From NCBI GenBank assembly GCA_030159235.1, contig BSBG01000002.1, positions 558,001-622,000 on the forward strand: DNA of 64,000 nt. The letters run 5' to 3'. The number at the start of each line of letters is the position of its first letter. Position 1 is the first letter of the stretch. The DNA is from Bacillus safensis (GTDB lineage: Bacteria > Bacillota > Bacilli > Bacillales > Bacillaceae). This document shows, piece after piece, positions 19,237-27,992 of the stretch. The notes under the pieces were generated by a model. It worked only from the letters and a program-made list of their open reading frames with translations, ran no database searches and was not told where the DNA came from. A program made the position numbers and the translations under genes.

Positions 19237-20202
19237 TTAATAAATACCTTCTTCCCCGAATTTCTTCGCCAAACGGTTCGCCAGCATGACCAAAATGAGT
19301 CCAACGGCTGCTTTAAATAAACCAACAGCGGTACTATAGCTGAATTGTCCCTGTTTAAGACCAGCTGTATAGACATACGTATCAAAAATCTCTGCCACTT
19401 CCCGGTTCGTTGCGTTCAGTAATAGATAGACATGCTCAAAGCCAAGCTCAAGCGTATCACCAATTTTTAAAATAAGCAGAACAACAATGACACTTTTAAT
19501 GGCAGGAAGAGTGATATGCCACATTTGTCTCAGTCTGCCGGCTCCATCCATTTTCGCTGCTTCATATAGCTGCGGATCTACTGCTGTAATCGCCGCAAGG
19601 TAAATGATCGTCGACCAGCCTGCTTCCCGCCAAATCACCTGTAAAATGTACATTGGTCTAAACCATTCCTGACTAAGGAGGAAATTTATCTTTTCCCCTC
19701 CAAAGAAAGCAATCAATTCATTAATTAACCCGCCATCCACTGTTAACAAAACAAAAGATAAGGACACAACAATGACCCATGACATAAAGTGAGGGATATA
19801 AATCATTGTCTGCACAAATTTCTTAAACAAGGCCAATCTCACTTCGTTTAAAAGAAGGGCTAATAAGATAGGAATTGGAAAGAAAATCACAACATTCATA
19901 GCAAATAAAATCAGCGTATTTTTTAATAAAATGAAAAATGTTGGTTCAGTAAACAATCGAATAAAGTGTTTGAAGCCCACCCACTCACTGCCAAGAATAC
20001 CGAGAAACGGCTGGTAATCTTGAAAGGCAATGATGAGCCCCCACATTGGCACATATTTAAAGACAAGAAAATAAATGAGCCCCGGCAGAATCATTAAATA
20101 CAAAAATTTTTGACTAAGCAATTGATTAAGTAAGCGCTTTCTTTTTTCTTTCTTCAAAGCTGCCGCAGGCACACCCTTGGCAGTGACATCCTCTGTTTTC
20201 AT
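19237..20202 (-). CDS. yteP: ABC sugar permease YteP
   Basis: A 321-residue ABC importer permease of the LplB/binding-protein-dependent type, with six membrane helices. The EAA loop is visible as YEAAKMDGAGRLRQMWHITLP. It should form a heterodimer with YtcP and use the lipoprotein YtcQ to import rhamnogalacturonan oligosaccharides. No ATPase gene is in the cluster, so a shared ATPase such as MsmX is expected. SD GGGGAGG lies eight bases before the ATG. It is the first gene of the yteP-R-S-T-U operon. Confidence 0.87.
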   Translation of the reverse strand: MKTEDVTAKGVPAAALKKEKRKRLLNQLLSQKFLYLMILPGLIYFLVFKYVPMWGLIIAFQDYQPFLGILGSEWVGFKHFIRLFTEPTFFILLKNTLILFAMNVVIFFPIPILLALLLNEVRLALFKKFVQTMIYIPHFMSWVIVVSLSFVLLTVDGGLINELIAFFGGEKINFLLSQEWFRPMYILQVIWREAGWSTIIYLAAITAVDPQLYEAAKMDGAGRLRQMWHITLPAIKSVIVVLLILKIGDTLELGFEHVYLLLNATNREVAEIFDTYVYTAGLKQGQFSYSTAVGLFKAAVGLILVMLANRLAKKFGEEGIY

Positions 20203-20261
20203 TCATAAAGCCTCCCCTCATGCTAATGCATGTGTTAACTGTATCTTAAGGATGAAAAATC

Positions 20262-20274
20262 CGTCTACAATCAT
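20262..20274 (-). promoter_or_regulatory. Motif shared by the yteP and ytcP promoter regions
   Basis: ATGATTGTAGACG on the minus strand, 60 bp before yteP, matches ATGATTATAGACG upstream of ytcP (27888-27900) at 12 of 13 positions. Read as TGATTRTAG it looks like an extended -10 box; no good -35 precedes either copy, as expected for activator-dependent promoters. Confidence 0.5.
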
Positions 20275-20329
20275 ATCATCAGATCATATTTTCATAGGTG
20301 GAGCTACTCAAAATGTTACATAAAACATA

Positions 20330-20358
20330 AGAAAATGATCCTAATCTCAGAAAATGAT
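20330..20358. repeat. Direct repeats upstream of ytdP/yteP
   Basis: AGAAAATGAT occurs at 20330-20339 and 20349-20358, 19 bp apart, just before a TTGACA (20361-20366). Two near-helically-spaced direct repeats between an AraC-type regulator gene and its divergent target operon suggest an activator site. Confidence 0.45.
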
Positions 20359-20360
20359 TA

Positions 20361-20390
20361 TTGACAAACCTACCAGATTTTTGGATTAAT
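20361..20390 (+). promoter_or_regulatory. Candidate ytdP promoter
   Basis: TTGACA (20361-20366) and ATTAAT (20385-20390), 18 bp apart, precede the ytdP start by about 45 bp. Confidence 0.45.
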
Positions 20391-20433
20391 AAATTAAGGG
20401 GAAAAGATTGCTCCGCTTGAAATGGGGGGTTTT

Positions 20434-22734
20434 ATGAAAAGAAGGCAGTATAAATTTTATTATAAGCTTGTGACATTTTTTTTCATGCTTAGTACGATTC
20501 CTGTTATCATTGTCGGAATTTTTTCTTATCAGCATTCGCAAAAAACAGCACTTGAAAATATCTCAAATGAAAAGCTCGACAGCGTCAAACAAACGCAATC
20601 CACTATTGAGCATATTTTAAAAACTGTTGATCATTCTCTCACTCACTATGTCAGTTCGCCGCCTCTCCTTCAAACACTGGCAGAACCTTTAAATCCAGAC
20701 CAATTCCAGCTTTATAATCAAGTACAGCAGGAACTGAACTACCTGCAAACCTTTGACACCGATCTTTCCAATATTACACTCGTCAGTAAAATGGAAGACT
20801 GGTACATGAACAATTCGGGACTTTATCATGTCACAAGCGGAGACCAAGAAAAAGTGTTAACATCTTACCTCAATATTCCAAGTCACTCCAGCTGGGCACT
20901 TGAAGAGAATAATCCTCTTGTAGCGACTAAAGAAGGAAAAACGTCCTTTTGCAAGTACAATGTGAACTTAATCAAACAACTGCCTATGAACAGCGTTCAA
21001 AAAAAGGGAATTGCTGTCGCCAGCATTCCGAGCTGCGTAATTGCTGAGAACATGCCTGATTTCTCCCAATCTGATAGTATGTTAGTCATTGATACACACG
21101 GAAAAGTGCTGCTACATAATCGCAAAGAACAAATTGGTGAATCGCTAAATAATCAAGGTTTCGTCAAGCATGTGCTCTCACTAGAAGAACGATCAGGGCA
21201 ATTTGACATGAAGATCGACGAACTAAACTATCAAATCACATTTCAAAAATCAGATTATAACGAATGGACGTACTTATCCTTTGTTTCCATTCCAGAACTC
21301 AAACAGCAAACGAAATCAATTGGGTGGATTACCTTTATTATCTGCACTATTTTGTTAGCGCTTTCATTGTTGTTTTCATGGTTTGGTTCTAGACACTTTT
21401 ATAAGCCCATCCGCTTATTATACGAGTCATTTGCACGCAATGAATCTTTCTTGCAAAAACAGCCTTTTCAAAATGAATTTGAGTTAATTGAATCGAGTAT
21501 TAAACAAATGAAAGATCAAAACAATGATTTAGAGGAACGTATTGAGCAGCAAGTGACACACTTACAGCAATACTTTATGGTACGGCTGCTGCTCGGAAAG
21601 CTGACAGAAGAAGAAATTAACAACCGGTTCCAAAGCTTAGGCTTTCCTAAGGGATGGTCTCATTTATCCATGCTAGTGACCCAAATCGATACATTGAAAG
21701 GAACACCGTACGAAAAAAAGGATGCGGACTTGCTTTTATTTGCGATTAATGGACTAATTGAGCAGATTATTCCGCAAGAAGAGCACCTTCAGCCAACCGT
21801 TGTCAATCAGCATCAAACAACGATTATCCTCAATCAATCAAAATCAGATGAAGAGTTTACTGAATATTTAAATCAATTAACAGAAACCATTCAGTGTCGT
21901 ATCGAGGAAGAGCTTGGTTTATCGATCAGCATCGGAATCAGCCGCCAGTTTAAAGAGCTCACAATGGCAAAACAAGCTTACATCGAAGGAAAAGAAGCCT
22001 TAAAATACCGTCTCAAAGCAGAGAAAAAATCCATTATCTTATTTGAGCATATCCAGCAAGGGAAGACGTTTAAAACCCATTTTCCAAAACAGCTACAGCA
22101 TGATTTATTTGATGCGATAAAAGCTGGCGATCAAGGTAAGGCGGATCACTATTTACATGTGCTCCTACAATCCATTTTCTCTAAAAATGCAGGACCGCAC
22201 GAATACCATATTGCCCTCGCCCGTTTTTTAAACAACTTAATTGAGCTGATGCATTTGCTTGGCATTGAATTATTTGAGGTCGAAGACAATAAAATGCTCT
22301 ATGATACGATTTTCGAATTTAAAACCTTTGAAGATACAGAGGCATGGCTGAAACACGAGATCATTCGACCAATTATTGACCAGCTTGCTGCACGTGAAGA
22401 CTCACAATACAAAAACATCTCAGAAAAGATTATTCACATCATTCATCAAGAATTTGACTCAGATCTCACATTGGATGAAATCGCCACACGTCTGCATTAC
22501 AACCCAAATTATTTAAGCAGTATTTTCAGAAAGGAAATGGATATCTCCTTTAGTGAATATCTCTCGTCCTACAGACACCATGTCGCTAAAAATTGGCTTG
22601 TAGAGACCGATATGTCCGTCAAAGAAATTTCGGAAAAACTGAAATATAAAAACCCGCAAAATTTCATCCGATCCTTTAAAAAAATGGAAGGCACAACCCC
22701 TGGGAAATACCGCGACCAGAAAAAAGGCACATAA
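20434..22734 (+). CDS. ytdP: Membrane AraC-type regulator YtdP
   Basis: A 766-residue transcription factor with two membrane segments (about residues 10-30 and 290-312) enclosing an extracytoplasmic sensor region, a degenerate central domain, and a C-terminal AraC double helix-turn-helix (LTLDEIATRLHYNPNYLSS, about 688-706, and MSVKEISEKLKYKNPQNFIR further on). This is the architecture of YesS/YtdP regulators of pectin genes. It likely senses extracellular pectin fragments and activates yteP-U and ytcPQ. The ATG at 20434 follows GGGGGG; an upstream ATG at 20422 overlaps that SD. It is divergent from yteP. Confidence 0.85.
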   Translation: MKRRQYKFYYKLVTFFFMLSTIPVIIVGIFSYQHSQKTALENISNEKLDSVKQTQSTIEHILKTVDHSLTHYVSSPPLLQTLAEPLNPDQFQLYNQVQQELNYLQTFDTDLSNITLVSKMEDWYMNNSGLYHVTSGDQEKVLTSYLNIPSHSSWALEENNPLVATKEGKTSFCKYNVNLIKQLPMNSVQKKGIAVASIPSCVIAENMPDFSQSDSMLVIDTHGKVLLHNRKEQIGESLNNQGFVKHVLSLEERSGQFDMKIDELNYQITFQKSDYNEWTYLSFVSIPELKQQTKSIGWITFIICTILLALSLLFSWFGSRHFYKPIRLLYESFARNESFLQKQPFQNEFELIESSIKQMKDQNNDLEERIEQQVTHLQQYFMVRLLLGKLTEEEINNRFQSLGFPKGWSHLSMLVTQIDTLKGTPYEKKDADLLLFAINGLIEQIIPQEEHLQPTVVNQHQTTIILNQSKSDEEFTEYLNQLTETIQCRIEEELGLSISIGISRQFKELTMAKQAYIEGKEALKYRLKAEKKSIILFEHIQQGKTFKTHFPKQLQHDLFDAIKAGDQGKADHYLHVLLQSIFSKNAGPHEYHIALARFLNNLIELMHLLGIELFEVEDNKMLYDTIFEFKTFEDTEAWLKHEIIRPIIDQLAAREDSQYKNISEKIIHIIHQEFDSDLTLDEIATRLHYNPNYLSSIFRKEMDISFSEYLSSYRHHVAKNWLVETDMSVKEISEKLKYKNPQNFIRSFKKMEGTTPGKYRDQKKGT

Positions 22735-22737
22735 GAC

Positions 22738-22776
22738 AAAAAGTCCCGCTCTAAAAAAGATAGCGGGACTTTTTTA
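22738..22776. terminator. Bidirectional terminator between ytdP and ytcD
   Basis: A 13-bp stem (22738-22750 with 22763-22775), AAAAAGTCCCGCT and its complement, is flanked by A and T runs and serves both convergent genes. Confidence 0.92.
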
Positions 22777-23145
22777 TTTAAACTGTTCATTTAAGATGCT
22801 GTCTTCAAGCACTGAAAGCGGCTCTCCATACACACGTTCAATATGAGCTGCTCCCCAATCACATAGTGCATTGAGGATTTTTTCGAGCGACTGTCCGTAT
22901 TCACTTAATTCATATTCCACTTTAGGCGGCACCTGTTCATAGACAATCCGGTTAATGACCCCGTCACTTTCAAGCTCTCTCAGCTGCTGCGTGAGCATTT
23001 TTTGTGTAATGTTTGGCATGAGTCGCTTCAATTCACTCGTACGTTTTTTTCCATGTGTCAAATGACATAAAATCACGCACTTCCATTTCCCGCCAATGAC
23101 CTCAAGTGTTGCTTCCACTGAGATATTATATTTCTTCTTTTCCAT
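22774..23145 (-). CDS. ytcD: HxlR-family regulator YtcD
   Basis: A 123-residue winged-helix regulator of the HxlR/DUF24 family. VEATLEVIGGKWKCVILCHL and GKKRTSELKRLMPNITQKML are the family's DNA-binding core. Cys24 (in WKCVI) and Cys28 are near the position of the redox-sensing Cys of YodB/CatR-like members, so thiol or electrophile sensing is possible. The ATG at 23145 has AGGAG upstream; earlier codons lack an SD. It is divergent from the MFS pump gene, with two palindromes in the intergenic region. Confidence 0.83.
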   Translation of the reverse strand: MEKKKYNISVEATLEVIGGKWKCVILCHLTHGKKRTSELKRLMPNITQKMLTQQLRELESDGVINRIVYEQVPPKVEYELSEYGQSLEKILNALCDWGAAHIERVYGEPLSVLEDSILNEQFK

Positions 23146-23170
23146 CAAATGTTCACTCCTCTTTGTACGA

Positions 23171-23217
23171 ATAGGCACTTTTTAGTACCTATATTACAAA
23201 AAAGTACGTACTTTTTT
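23171..23217. promoter_or_regulatory. Twin palindromes between ytcD and ytbD (candidate HxlR operators)
   Basis: ATAGGCACT-TTTT-AGTACCTAT (23171-23192) pairs at 8 of 9 arm positions. Six bases later, at 23198-23217, is a perfect 20-bp palindrome centred on GTACGTAC with A6 and T6 flanks. Both contain AGTRC half-sites, typical of HxlR-family targets, and lie between the divergent regulator and pump genes. Confidence 0.6.
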
Positions 23218-23300
23218 TTCCGTCATCTATGTTAGATAATAACTCTTGCCGATCGGCTTCGTCTATCAAAATGTCATCACAGAAGGATGTGAATTTACGA

Positions 23301-24488
23301 ATGAAGAATAAGCAAAGCCACTTTGCTCTTTTCGCACTAGCGATTAGTGCATTTGCTATAGGCACAACTGAGTTCATTAGTGTCGGTCTTTTACCAATGA
23401 TTTCAGAGGACTTTGGAGTAAGCGTCAGCCAGGCGGGCTGGACTGTCTCTTTATATGCACTTGGTGTCACATTTGGTGCGCCTATATTGACTTCTCTGAC
23501 TTCAACGATGAACAGAAAGACATTGCTTTTGCTCATTATGCTCGTCTTTTTGCTTGGAAATACACTCGCCGCCATGGCCCCGACTTTTTCCGTGCTGTTA
23601 ATCGGACGGGTGATTTCAGCCTTATCCCATGGAATCTTCATGTCCATTGGCTCTACAATTGCTGCAAGTCTTGTGGTGAAAGAAAAACGGGCAAGCGCCA
23701 TCGCCTTTATGTTCACTGGTTTAACAGTCGCGACTGTGACTGGCGTGCCATTCGGAACATTTCTTGGGCATGAGCTCGGCTGGCGGACATCATTTGGTGT
23801 GATTGTGATCATCGGTCTGATCGCACTGATATCTAACTATTTTCTTGTGCCATCTCAATTAAAGCAGGGCGTGAAAACATCGTTTAAGGATCAAGCTGTC
23901 CTATTAAAAACAAAAAGAATCTTGCTCTTATTTGTCATTACAGCAACAGGATATGGAGGAACCTTTGTCGTCTTCACGTATTTATCTCCTCTCTTACAGC
24001 ATGTGACAGGGCTTGCGCCTGAAGCAGTCGCTTTGATCCTGCTTTTATACGGAATCATGATCGCAGCCGGCAATATCATTGGCGGAAAAGCTGCTAATGA
24101 ACAGCCGATGAAAGCACTGATTTATATGTTTATCATCCAAAGCATCATCTTGTTTATTCTTAGCTTCACTGCTGGATTCACGGTGCTAGGCATTGGTACC
24201 GTCATGCTGATGGGGCTGTTTGCTTTCATGAATGTGCCAGGATTGCAAATAGCCGTCGTTGATTTTGCCGAAAGATACACACCCGGAGCAGTCGACGTCG
24301 CATCAGCTATGAATATTGCTGCCTTTAATGCCGGCATCGCCATCGGCTCATTTTTAGGCGGCATCGTCACAGATACACTTGGGCTTGCGCATACAGGCTG
24401 GGTAGGGGGCATCATGGTCCTCATCGCAGCGATTCTTACAATGATCAGTTATCAAATGGAACAAAAAGAACAAACACAAACCATCTAA
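23301..24488 (+). CDS. ytbD: MFS drug/arabinose-type efflux transporter YtbD
   Basis: A 395-residue major facilitator with 12 membrane helices of the drug:H+ antiporter-1 group (AraJ/YdhP-like). FAIGTTEFISVGLLPMI in helix 1 and GRVISALSHGIFMSIG around helix 4 are typical. It is likely an efflux pump for a toxic organic compound. The start is uncertain: an upstream frame extends to 23229, but the ATG at 23301 gives the usual length and follows AAGGATG, though with a long spacing. It is followed after 13 bp by the aldo-keto reductase gene, and is divergent from its probable repressor ytcD. Confidence 0.8.
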   Translation: MKNKQSHFALFALAISAFAIGTTEFISVGLLPMISEDFGVSVSQAGWTVSLYALGVTFGAPILTSLTSTMNRKTLLLLIMLVFLLGNTLAAMAPTFSVLLIGRVISALSHGIFMSIGSTIAASLVVKEKRASAIAFMFTGLTVATVTGVPFGTFLGHELGWRTSFGVIVIIGLIALISNYFLVPSQLKQGVKTSFKDQAVLLKTKRILLLFVITATGYGGTFVVFTYLSPLLQHVTGLAPEAVALILLLYGIMIAAGNIIGGKAANEQPMKALIYMFIIQSIILFILSFTAGFTVLGIGTVMLMGLFAFMNVPGLQIAVVDFAERYTPGAVDVASAMNIAAFNAGIAIGSFLGGIVTDTLGLAHTGWVGGIMVLIAAILTMISYQMEQKEQTQTI

Positions 24489-24501
24489 AGGAGTTTTTAT
24501 T

Positions 24502-25341
24502 ATGGAACATTTACAAAGTACAAAAACATTAAACAATGGAGTCCGCATGCCAGGCTTTGGTCTTGGTGTATTTCAGGTGGAAGATGGAGCAGAATTAATT
24601 GATGCAGTCAAAACAGCCATTCAATTAGGCTATCGCAGTATTGATACAGCATCTATTTATGACAACGAGGAAGGTGTTGGCCGAGGCATCCAGCTTGGTT
24701 TAGCAGAAACAGGACTAAGCCGCGAGGATATCTTTGTGACATCAAAAGTGTGGAATGCCGATTTAGGCTATGAATCCACACTAAAGGCATACGAAGAAAG
24801 TTTGAAAAAGCTTCAGCTTGACTACCTTGATCTGTATTTAATCCATTGGCCTGTTGAAGGAAAATATAAGGCAGCATGGCGTGCGCTTGAAACCTTGTAT
24901 CGTGAAGGAAAAGTCAGAGCGATCGGTGTGAGCAACTTCCAGCCGCATCATCTAGACGAGCTATTAAAAGATGCAAACATCATACCAGCTATCAATCAAG
25001 TGGAGTTTCATCCAAAGCTTACGCAGGAAACACTCTATACGTATTTGAACACACATGGCATTCAAATGGAAGCTTGGTCACCGCTGATGCAAGGTGAACT
25101 GCTGCATCACCCGCTGATTACAGAGCTGGCAAACACATACGGTCAAACACCTGCTCAAATTATTTTGCGCTGGGATGTGCAAAAAGGTGTCATCACCATC
25201 CCAAAATCGACGAAACCACATCGTTTAAAGGAAAACGCTGATATTTTTGATTTTGTTTTATCTGATGAGGATATGAAGCGTCTTTCTGATTTAAATGAAA
25301 ACAAACGTATCGGTCCAGATCCAGACAACTTCGACTTTTAA
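24502..25341 (+). CDS. ytbE: Aldo/keto reductase YtbE
   Basis: A 279-residue NADPH-dependent aldo-keto reductase, a TIM barrel. The catalytic tetrad is visible: Asp in YRSIDTA (about residue 52), Tyr in SIYDNE, Lys in VTSKVW and His in LIHWP. IPKSTKPHRLKEN is the NADP-binding motif. B. subtilis YtbE reduces short aldehydes and ketones. SD AAGGAG lies before the ATG. With the pump YtbD and the HxlR regulator YtcD it forms a likely aldehyde/electrophile-response unit. Confidence 0.9.
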   Translation: MEHLQSTKTLNNGVRMPGFGLGVFQVEDGAELIDAVKTAIQLGYRSIDTASIYDNEEGVGRGIQLGLAETGLSREDIFVTSKVWNADLGYESTLKAYEESLKKLQLDYLDLYLIHWPVEGKYKAAWRALETLYREGKVRAIGVSNFQPHHLDELLKDANIIPAINQVEFHPKLTQETLYTYLNTHGIQMEAWSPLMQGELLHHPLITELANTYGQTPAQIILRWDVQKGVITIPKSTKPHRLKENADIFDFVLSDEDMKRLSDLNENKRIGPDPDNFDF

Positions 25342-25342
25342 T

Positions 25343-25382
25343 TAAAAACACCTCCGCTTTTTGCTGCGCGGGGGTGTTTTCA
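25343..25382. terminator. Bidirectional terminator between ytbE and ytcQ
   Basis: AAAACACC-T-CCGC pairs with the GCGCGGGGGTGTTTT side arm around an 8-base loop, with A and T runs outside. Confidence 0.85.
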
Positions 25383-25386
25383 TTGA

Positions 25387-26886
25387 TCATTTTGATTTTT
25401 TAAAGGAAGCTTCATATTCTTCAATGATTTTATTTCCACCATTTGATTTCCACTTCTCTACATCTTTCTTAAATTGATCTTCACTCAGGTCTCCAAGAAT
25501 GAACTTATACGTCGCATCATCGATGATTTTCTTCAATTCGTTTCCTCGCTCTGATGCTGTTTCCGAATACAGGCTTTCGGCAGGATTGGCGACAATGATA
25601 TCTTTATTGTCTTCTTCTAGCTCTTCATATTTTGTACGAACCGCATCTCCTTTATTTTTCAAGTAACGTTTATCAATCCCCACAAGACTAACGAGCGGCT
25701 GTACATCTGTCTGCCAGCTTTTCACTTGGCTTTCTTCCCTAACAAACGTATTCCCTTCTTGTTTCTTATAATGCTTTCCATCGATACCGTACGTCATGAG
25801 CCCATATACATCCTCTTCGGCAATGCGGTCAAAGAAGGCCAAAATCCGCTTTAATTCTGCCTCAGATTTCACGCTTGTTTTAGGGAATGCGAAGATCCCA
25901 TTATGACCACCTGATGCCCATACACGTTCTTTGCCATCTGGGCCTTTGATTCGGTTGATGATATCTACTTCCATGTTTTTATCTGTCGCATCATCTCTCA
26001 GGTTCACAGCATCCACCATATTTCCAACATAGATGCCTGCTTTTCCTTGTGAGAATAATTCCTGCTGCTGCGTTTTGCTTGTCACAGGGAAGTCTTTATT
26101 GATATAGCCATTGTCACGCAGCTTTTTCATGTATTTCATTGTATTCATGTACTCATCTGTCATAAAGTCCGGCGTGAATTTCCCGTTTTCTTCTTTCCAG
26201 TCTGTTGGCATGCCTTCATATGACCCAAGTGTTTTAAATGCCCCATAAACCAAATCGTTTCGATCCGTAAAGCCAATTGTATCGGCTTTTCCGTTTTGAT
26301 TTGGGTCTTTTTCAGTAAAGGCTTTAGCGACTTCATACAGATCATCCAATGTTTTTGGTGTATCCAAATTTAAATTTTCAAGCCAATCCTTTCGAATGAC
26401 AATCCCTTGTCTTGAAAGTGGTCTTTCTCTATAGATACCATAAAGCTTGCCGTCTATAGAGGCGTTTTTATTAATCAGTTCGTTCATCTTACTTAAATTT
26501 GGATAATCCTTTAAATACGGACCGACTTCCCAGAACATGCCTGATCTGAACGCGTTGATGGCAGACGAATTTTTAATGTCTTGAATCGTCACAATTTGCG
26601 GGAGATTCCCTGCGGCAAGTGCAGAATTTAAACGATCTTCCTTCACAGCATCCGGCACCCACGTCATATCAAGCTCTGTATTTGTGAGCTTCTCAATCTC
26701 TTTTAACACTGAATCCTTCGGCGGCTGCTGATGATATAAAATAGCCATCCATGTCAACTTCACCTTTTTGTCTAAATCAACCTTCTCATCTGATGAGTTT
26801 GCTCCTTTACTTGAACATGCTGATAGAATACCGCTTGCTGCAAATAACAGGACGAACGCAATCAGCCATAATTTCTTTCTCCCCAT
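25387..26886 (-). CDS. ytcQ: Oligosaccharide-binding lipoprotein YtcQ
   Basis: A 499-residue extracytoplasmic solute-binding lipoprotein of the LplA type. After a signal peptide comes the lipobox LSAC (about residue 24), followed by a large two-lobed binding domain. It should capture rhamnogalacturonan oligosaccharides for the YteP/YtcP permease. The ATG at 26886 has GGAGGG upstream; the frame extends to 26907 without an SD. It is the second gene of the ytcP-ytcQ operon, 25 bp after ytcP, and ends at a shared terminator. Confidence 0.87.
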   Translation of the reverse strand: MGRKKLWLIAFVLLFAASGILSACSSKGANSSDEKVDLDKKVKLTWMAILYHQQPPKDSVLKEIEKLTNTELDMTWVPDAVKEDRLNSALAAGNLPQIVTIQDIKNSSAINAFRSGMFWEVGPYLKDYPNLSKMNELINKNASIDGKLYGIYRERPLSRQGIVIRKDWLENLNLDTPKTLDDLYEVAKAFTEKDPNQNGKADTIGFTDRNDLVYGAFKTLGSYEGMPTDWKEENGKFTPDFMTDEYMNTMKYMKKLRDNGYINKDFPVTSKTQQQELFSQGKAGIYVGNMVDAVNLRDDATDKNMEVDIINRIKGPDGKERVWASGGHNGIFAFPKTSVKSEAELKRILAFFDRIAEEDVYGLMTYGIDGKHYKKQEGNTFVREESQVKSWQTDVQPLVSLVGIDKRYLKNKGDAVRTKYEELEEDNKDIIVANPAESLYSETASERGNELKKIIDDATYKFILGDLSEDQFKKDVEKWKSNGGNKIIEEYEASFKKSK

Positions 26887-26911
26887 AAGATCCCTCCGTT
26901 GTTCCATCTTT

Positions 26912-27790
26912 TTAACCCTTTACAGAACCTAGTAATGCCCCTTTGTTGAAATGCTTTTGAATAAATGGATAGACAAGTAGAACCGGAATGGTTGCCACAA
27001 CAATGACTGCCATTTTAATTGTCTGGTCTGGTGGTGGTGTGGATGAGCCCATATCTGACATATCTCCCTGCATTCCGCTTGAGACAATGACGATCTGCCT
27101 TAGCAGTACCTGAATCGGCCATTTTACGGAATCATTTAAATACAGAATGGCGGTCATGTACGTATTCCAATAGGTCACGGCATAAAAAAGTGAAATGGTC
27201 GCAATGGCTGGCAAAGAAAGGGGCAGCACTATTTTAAAGAAAATCCCTAAATCGTTACAGCCATCCATCTTCGCAGATTCCTCAAGACTTGCCGGTATGT
27301 TTTGAAAGAAGTTTTTCAATATGATCAAATTGAATGCATTGATGGCAACTGGTAGAATAAGTGACCAATAGGTATCAAGCAAACCAAGTGTTTTCACCAC
27401 AATAAATGTCGGAATCATCCCTCCGCTAAATAGCATGGTGAAGACAACGAGAAACATCAATGTTCGCCGGCCTTTTAGCTCCTGACGAGACAGCCCGTAT
27501 GCCATAAGTGAGGACAAAAACATGCTGACAGCTGTTCCAACGAGTGTCACAAAAATAGACACAATGAGGCTGCGATACACAATATCTGTAGAAAAAATGT
27601 AGCGATAAGCCTCTAGAGAAAACGTCGTTGGAAACAAGATAAACTTCTTCGTGATGACCTCTTCTACTGTGGCAAAAGAGGCAGCAATGACATGGATGAA
27701 CGGAAGCACACATATTAATGCGAACATGAGTAAAAAAGAGTAATTAAATAAACTGAACAATCGGCCCTTAATAGAACGATCTATGTTCAT
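26912..27790 (-). CDS. ytcP: ABC sugar permease YtcP
   Basis: A 292-residue ABC importer permease of the LplC/MalG-like type with six membrane helices. The EAA loop appears as [22 protein letters not shown], as in other carbohydrate importers. It pairs with YteP, encoded about 7.6 kb away. The ATG at 27790 is preceded by AAAGGG with a 4-base gap; a GTG one codon earlier is also possible. A near-perfect cre site lies in the 5' leader, so glucose should repress the operon through CcpA. Confidence 0.86.
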   Translation of the reverse strand: MNIDRSIKGRLFSLFNYSFLLMFALICVLPFIHVIAASFATVEEVITKKFILFPTTFSLEAYRYIFSTDIVYRSLIVSIFVTLVGTAVSMFLSSLMAYGLSRQELKGRRTLMFLVVFTMLFSGGMIPTFIVVKTLGLLDTYWSLILPVAINAFNLIILKNFFQNIPASLEESAKMDGCNDLGIFFKIVLPLSLPAIATISLFYAVTYWNTYMTAILYLNDSVKWPIQVLLRQIVIVSSGMQGDMSDMGSSTPPPDQTIKMAVIVVATIPVLLVYPFIQKHFNKGALLGSVKG

Positions 27791-27804
27791 CACACCCTTT
27801 CTCG

Positions 27805-27818
27805 TGAAAGCGTTATCA
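27805..27818 (-). promoter_or_regulatory. Catabolite-responsive element (cre) before ytcP
   Basis: TGAAAGCGTTATCA on the plus strand matches the CcpA consensus TGWAARCGYTWNCW at all 14 positions. It lies 15-28 bp upstream of the ytcP start, downstream of the putative promoter, so CcpA bound here would block elongation. Confidence 0.8.
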
Positions 27819-27887
27819 TTTTGTCTTAAAGTTAGCTGCAGCCTGTGACGATATCGTGATTAAAATGTAACAAACGGGGGAAGAAAG

Positions 27888-27900
27888 CGTCTATAATCAT
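27888..27900 (-). promoter_or_regulatory. ytcP promoter motif shared with yteP
   Basis: ATGATTATAGACG on the minus strand, 98 bp before ytcP, is nearly identical to the yteP motif at 20262-20274 and is read as an extended -10 of an activator-dependent promoter. Confidence 0.5.
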
Positions 27901-27992
27901 CTTGACAGACCAACTGGAAGGATCATGTCAGCCGTGCTTTTATGCTCATGAAACAAAAGAATAGGATCATTAGCTCATGACATGATTATGCC

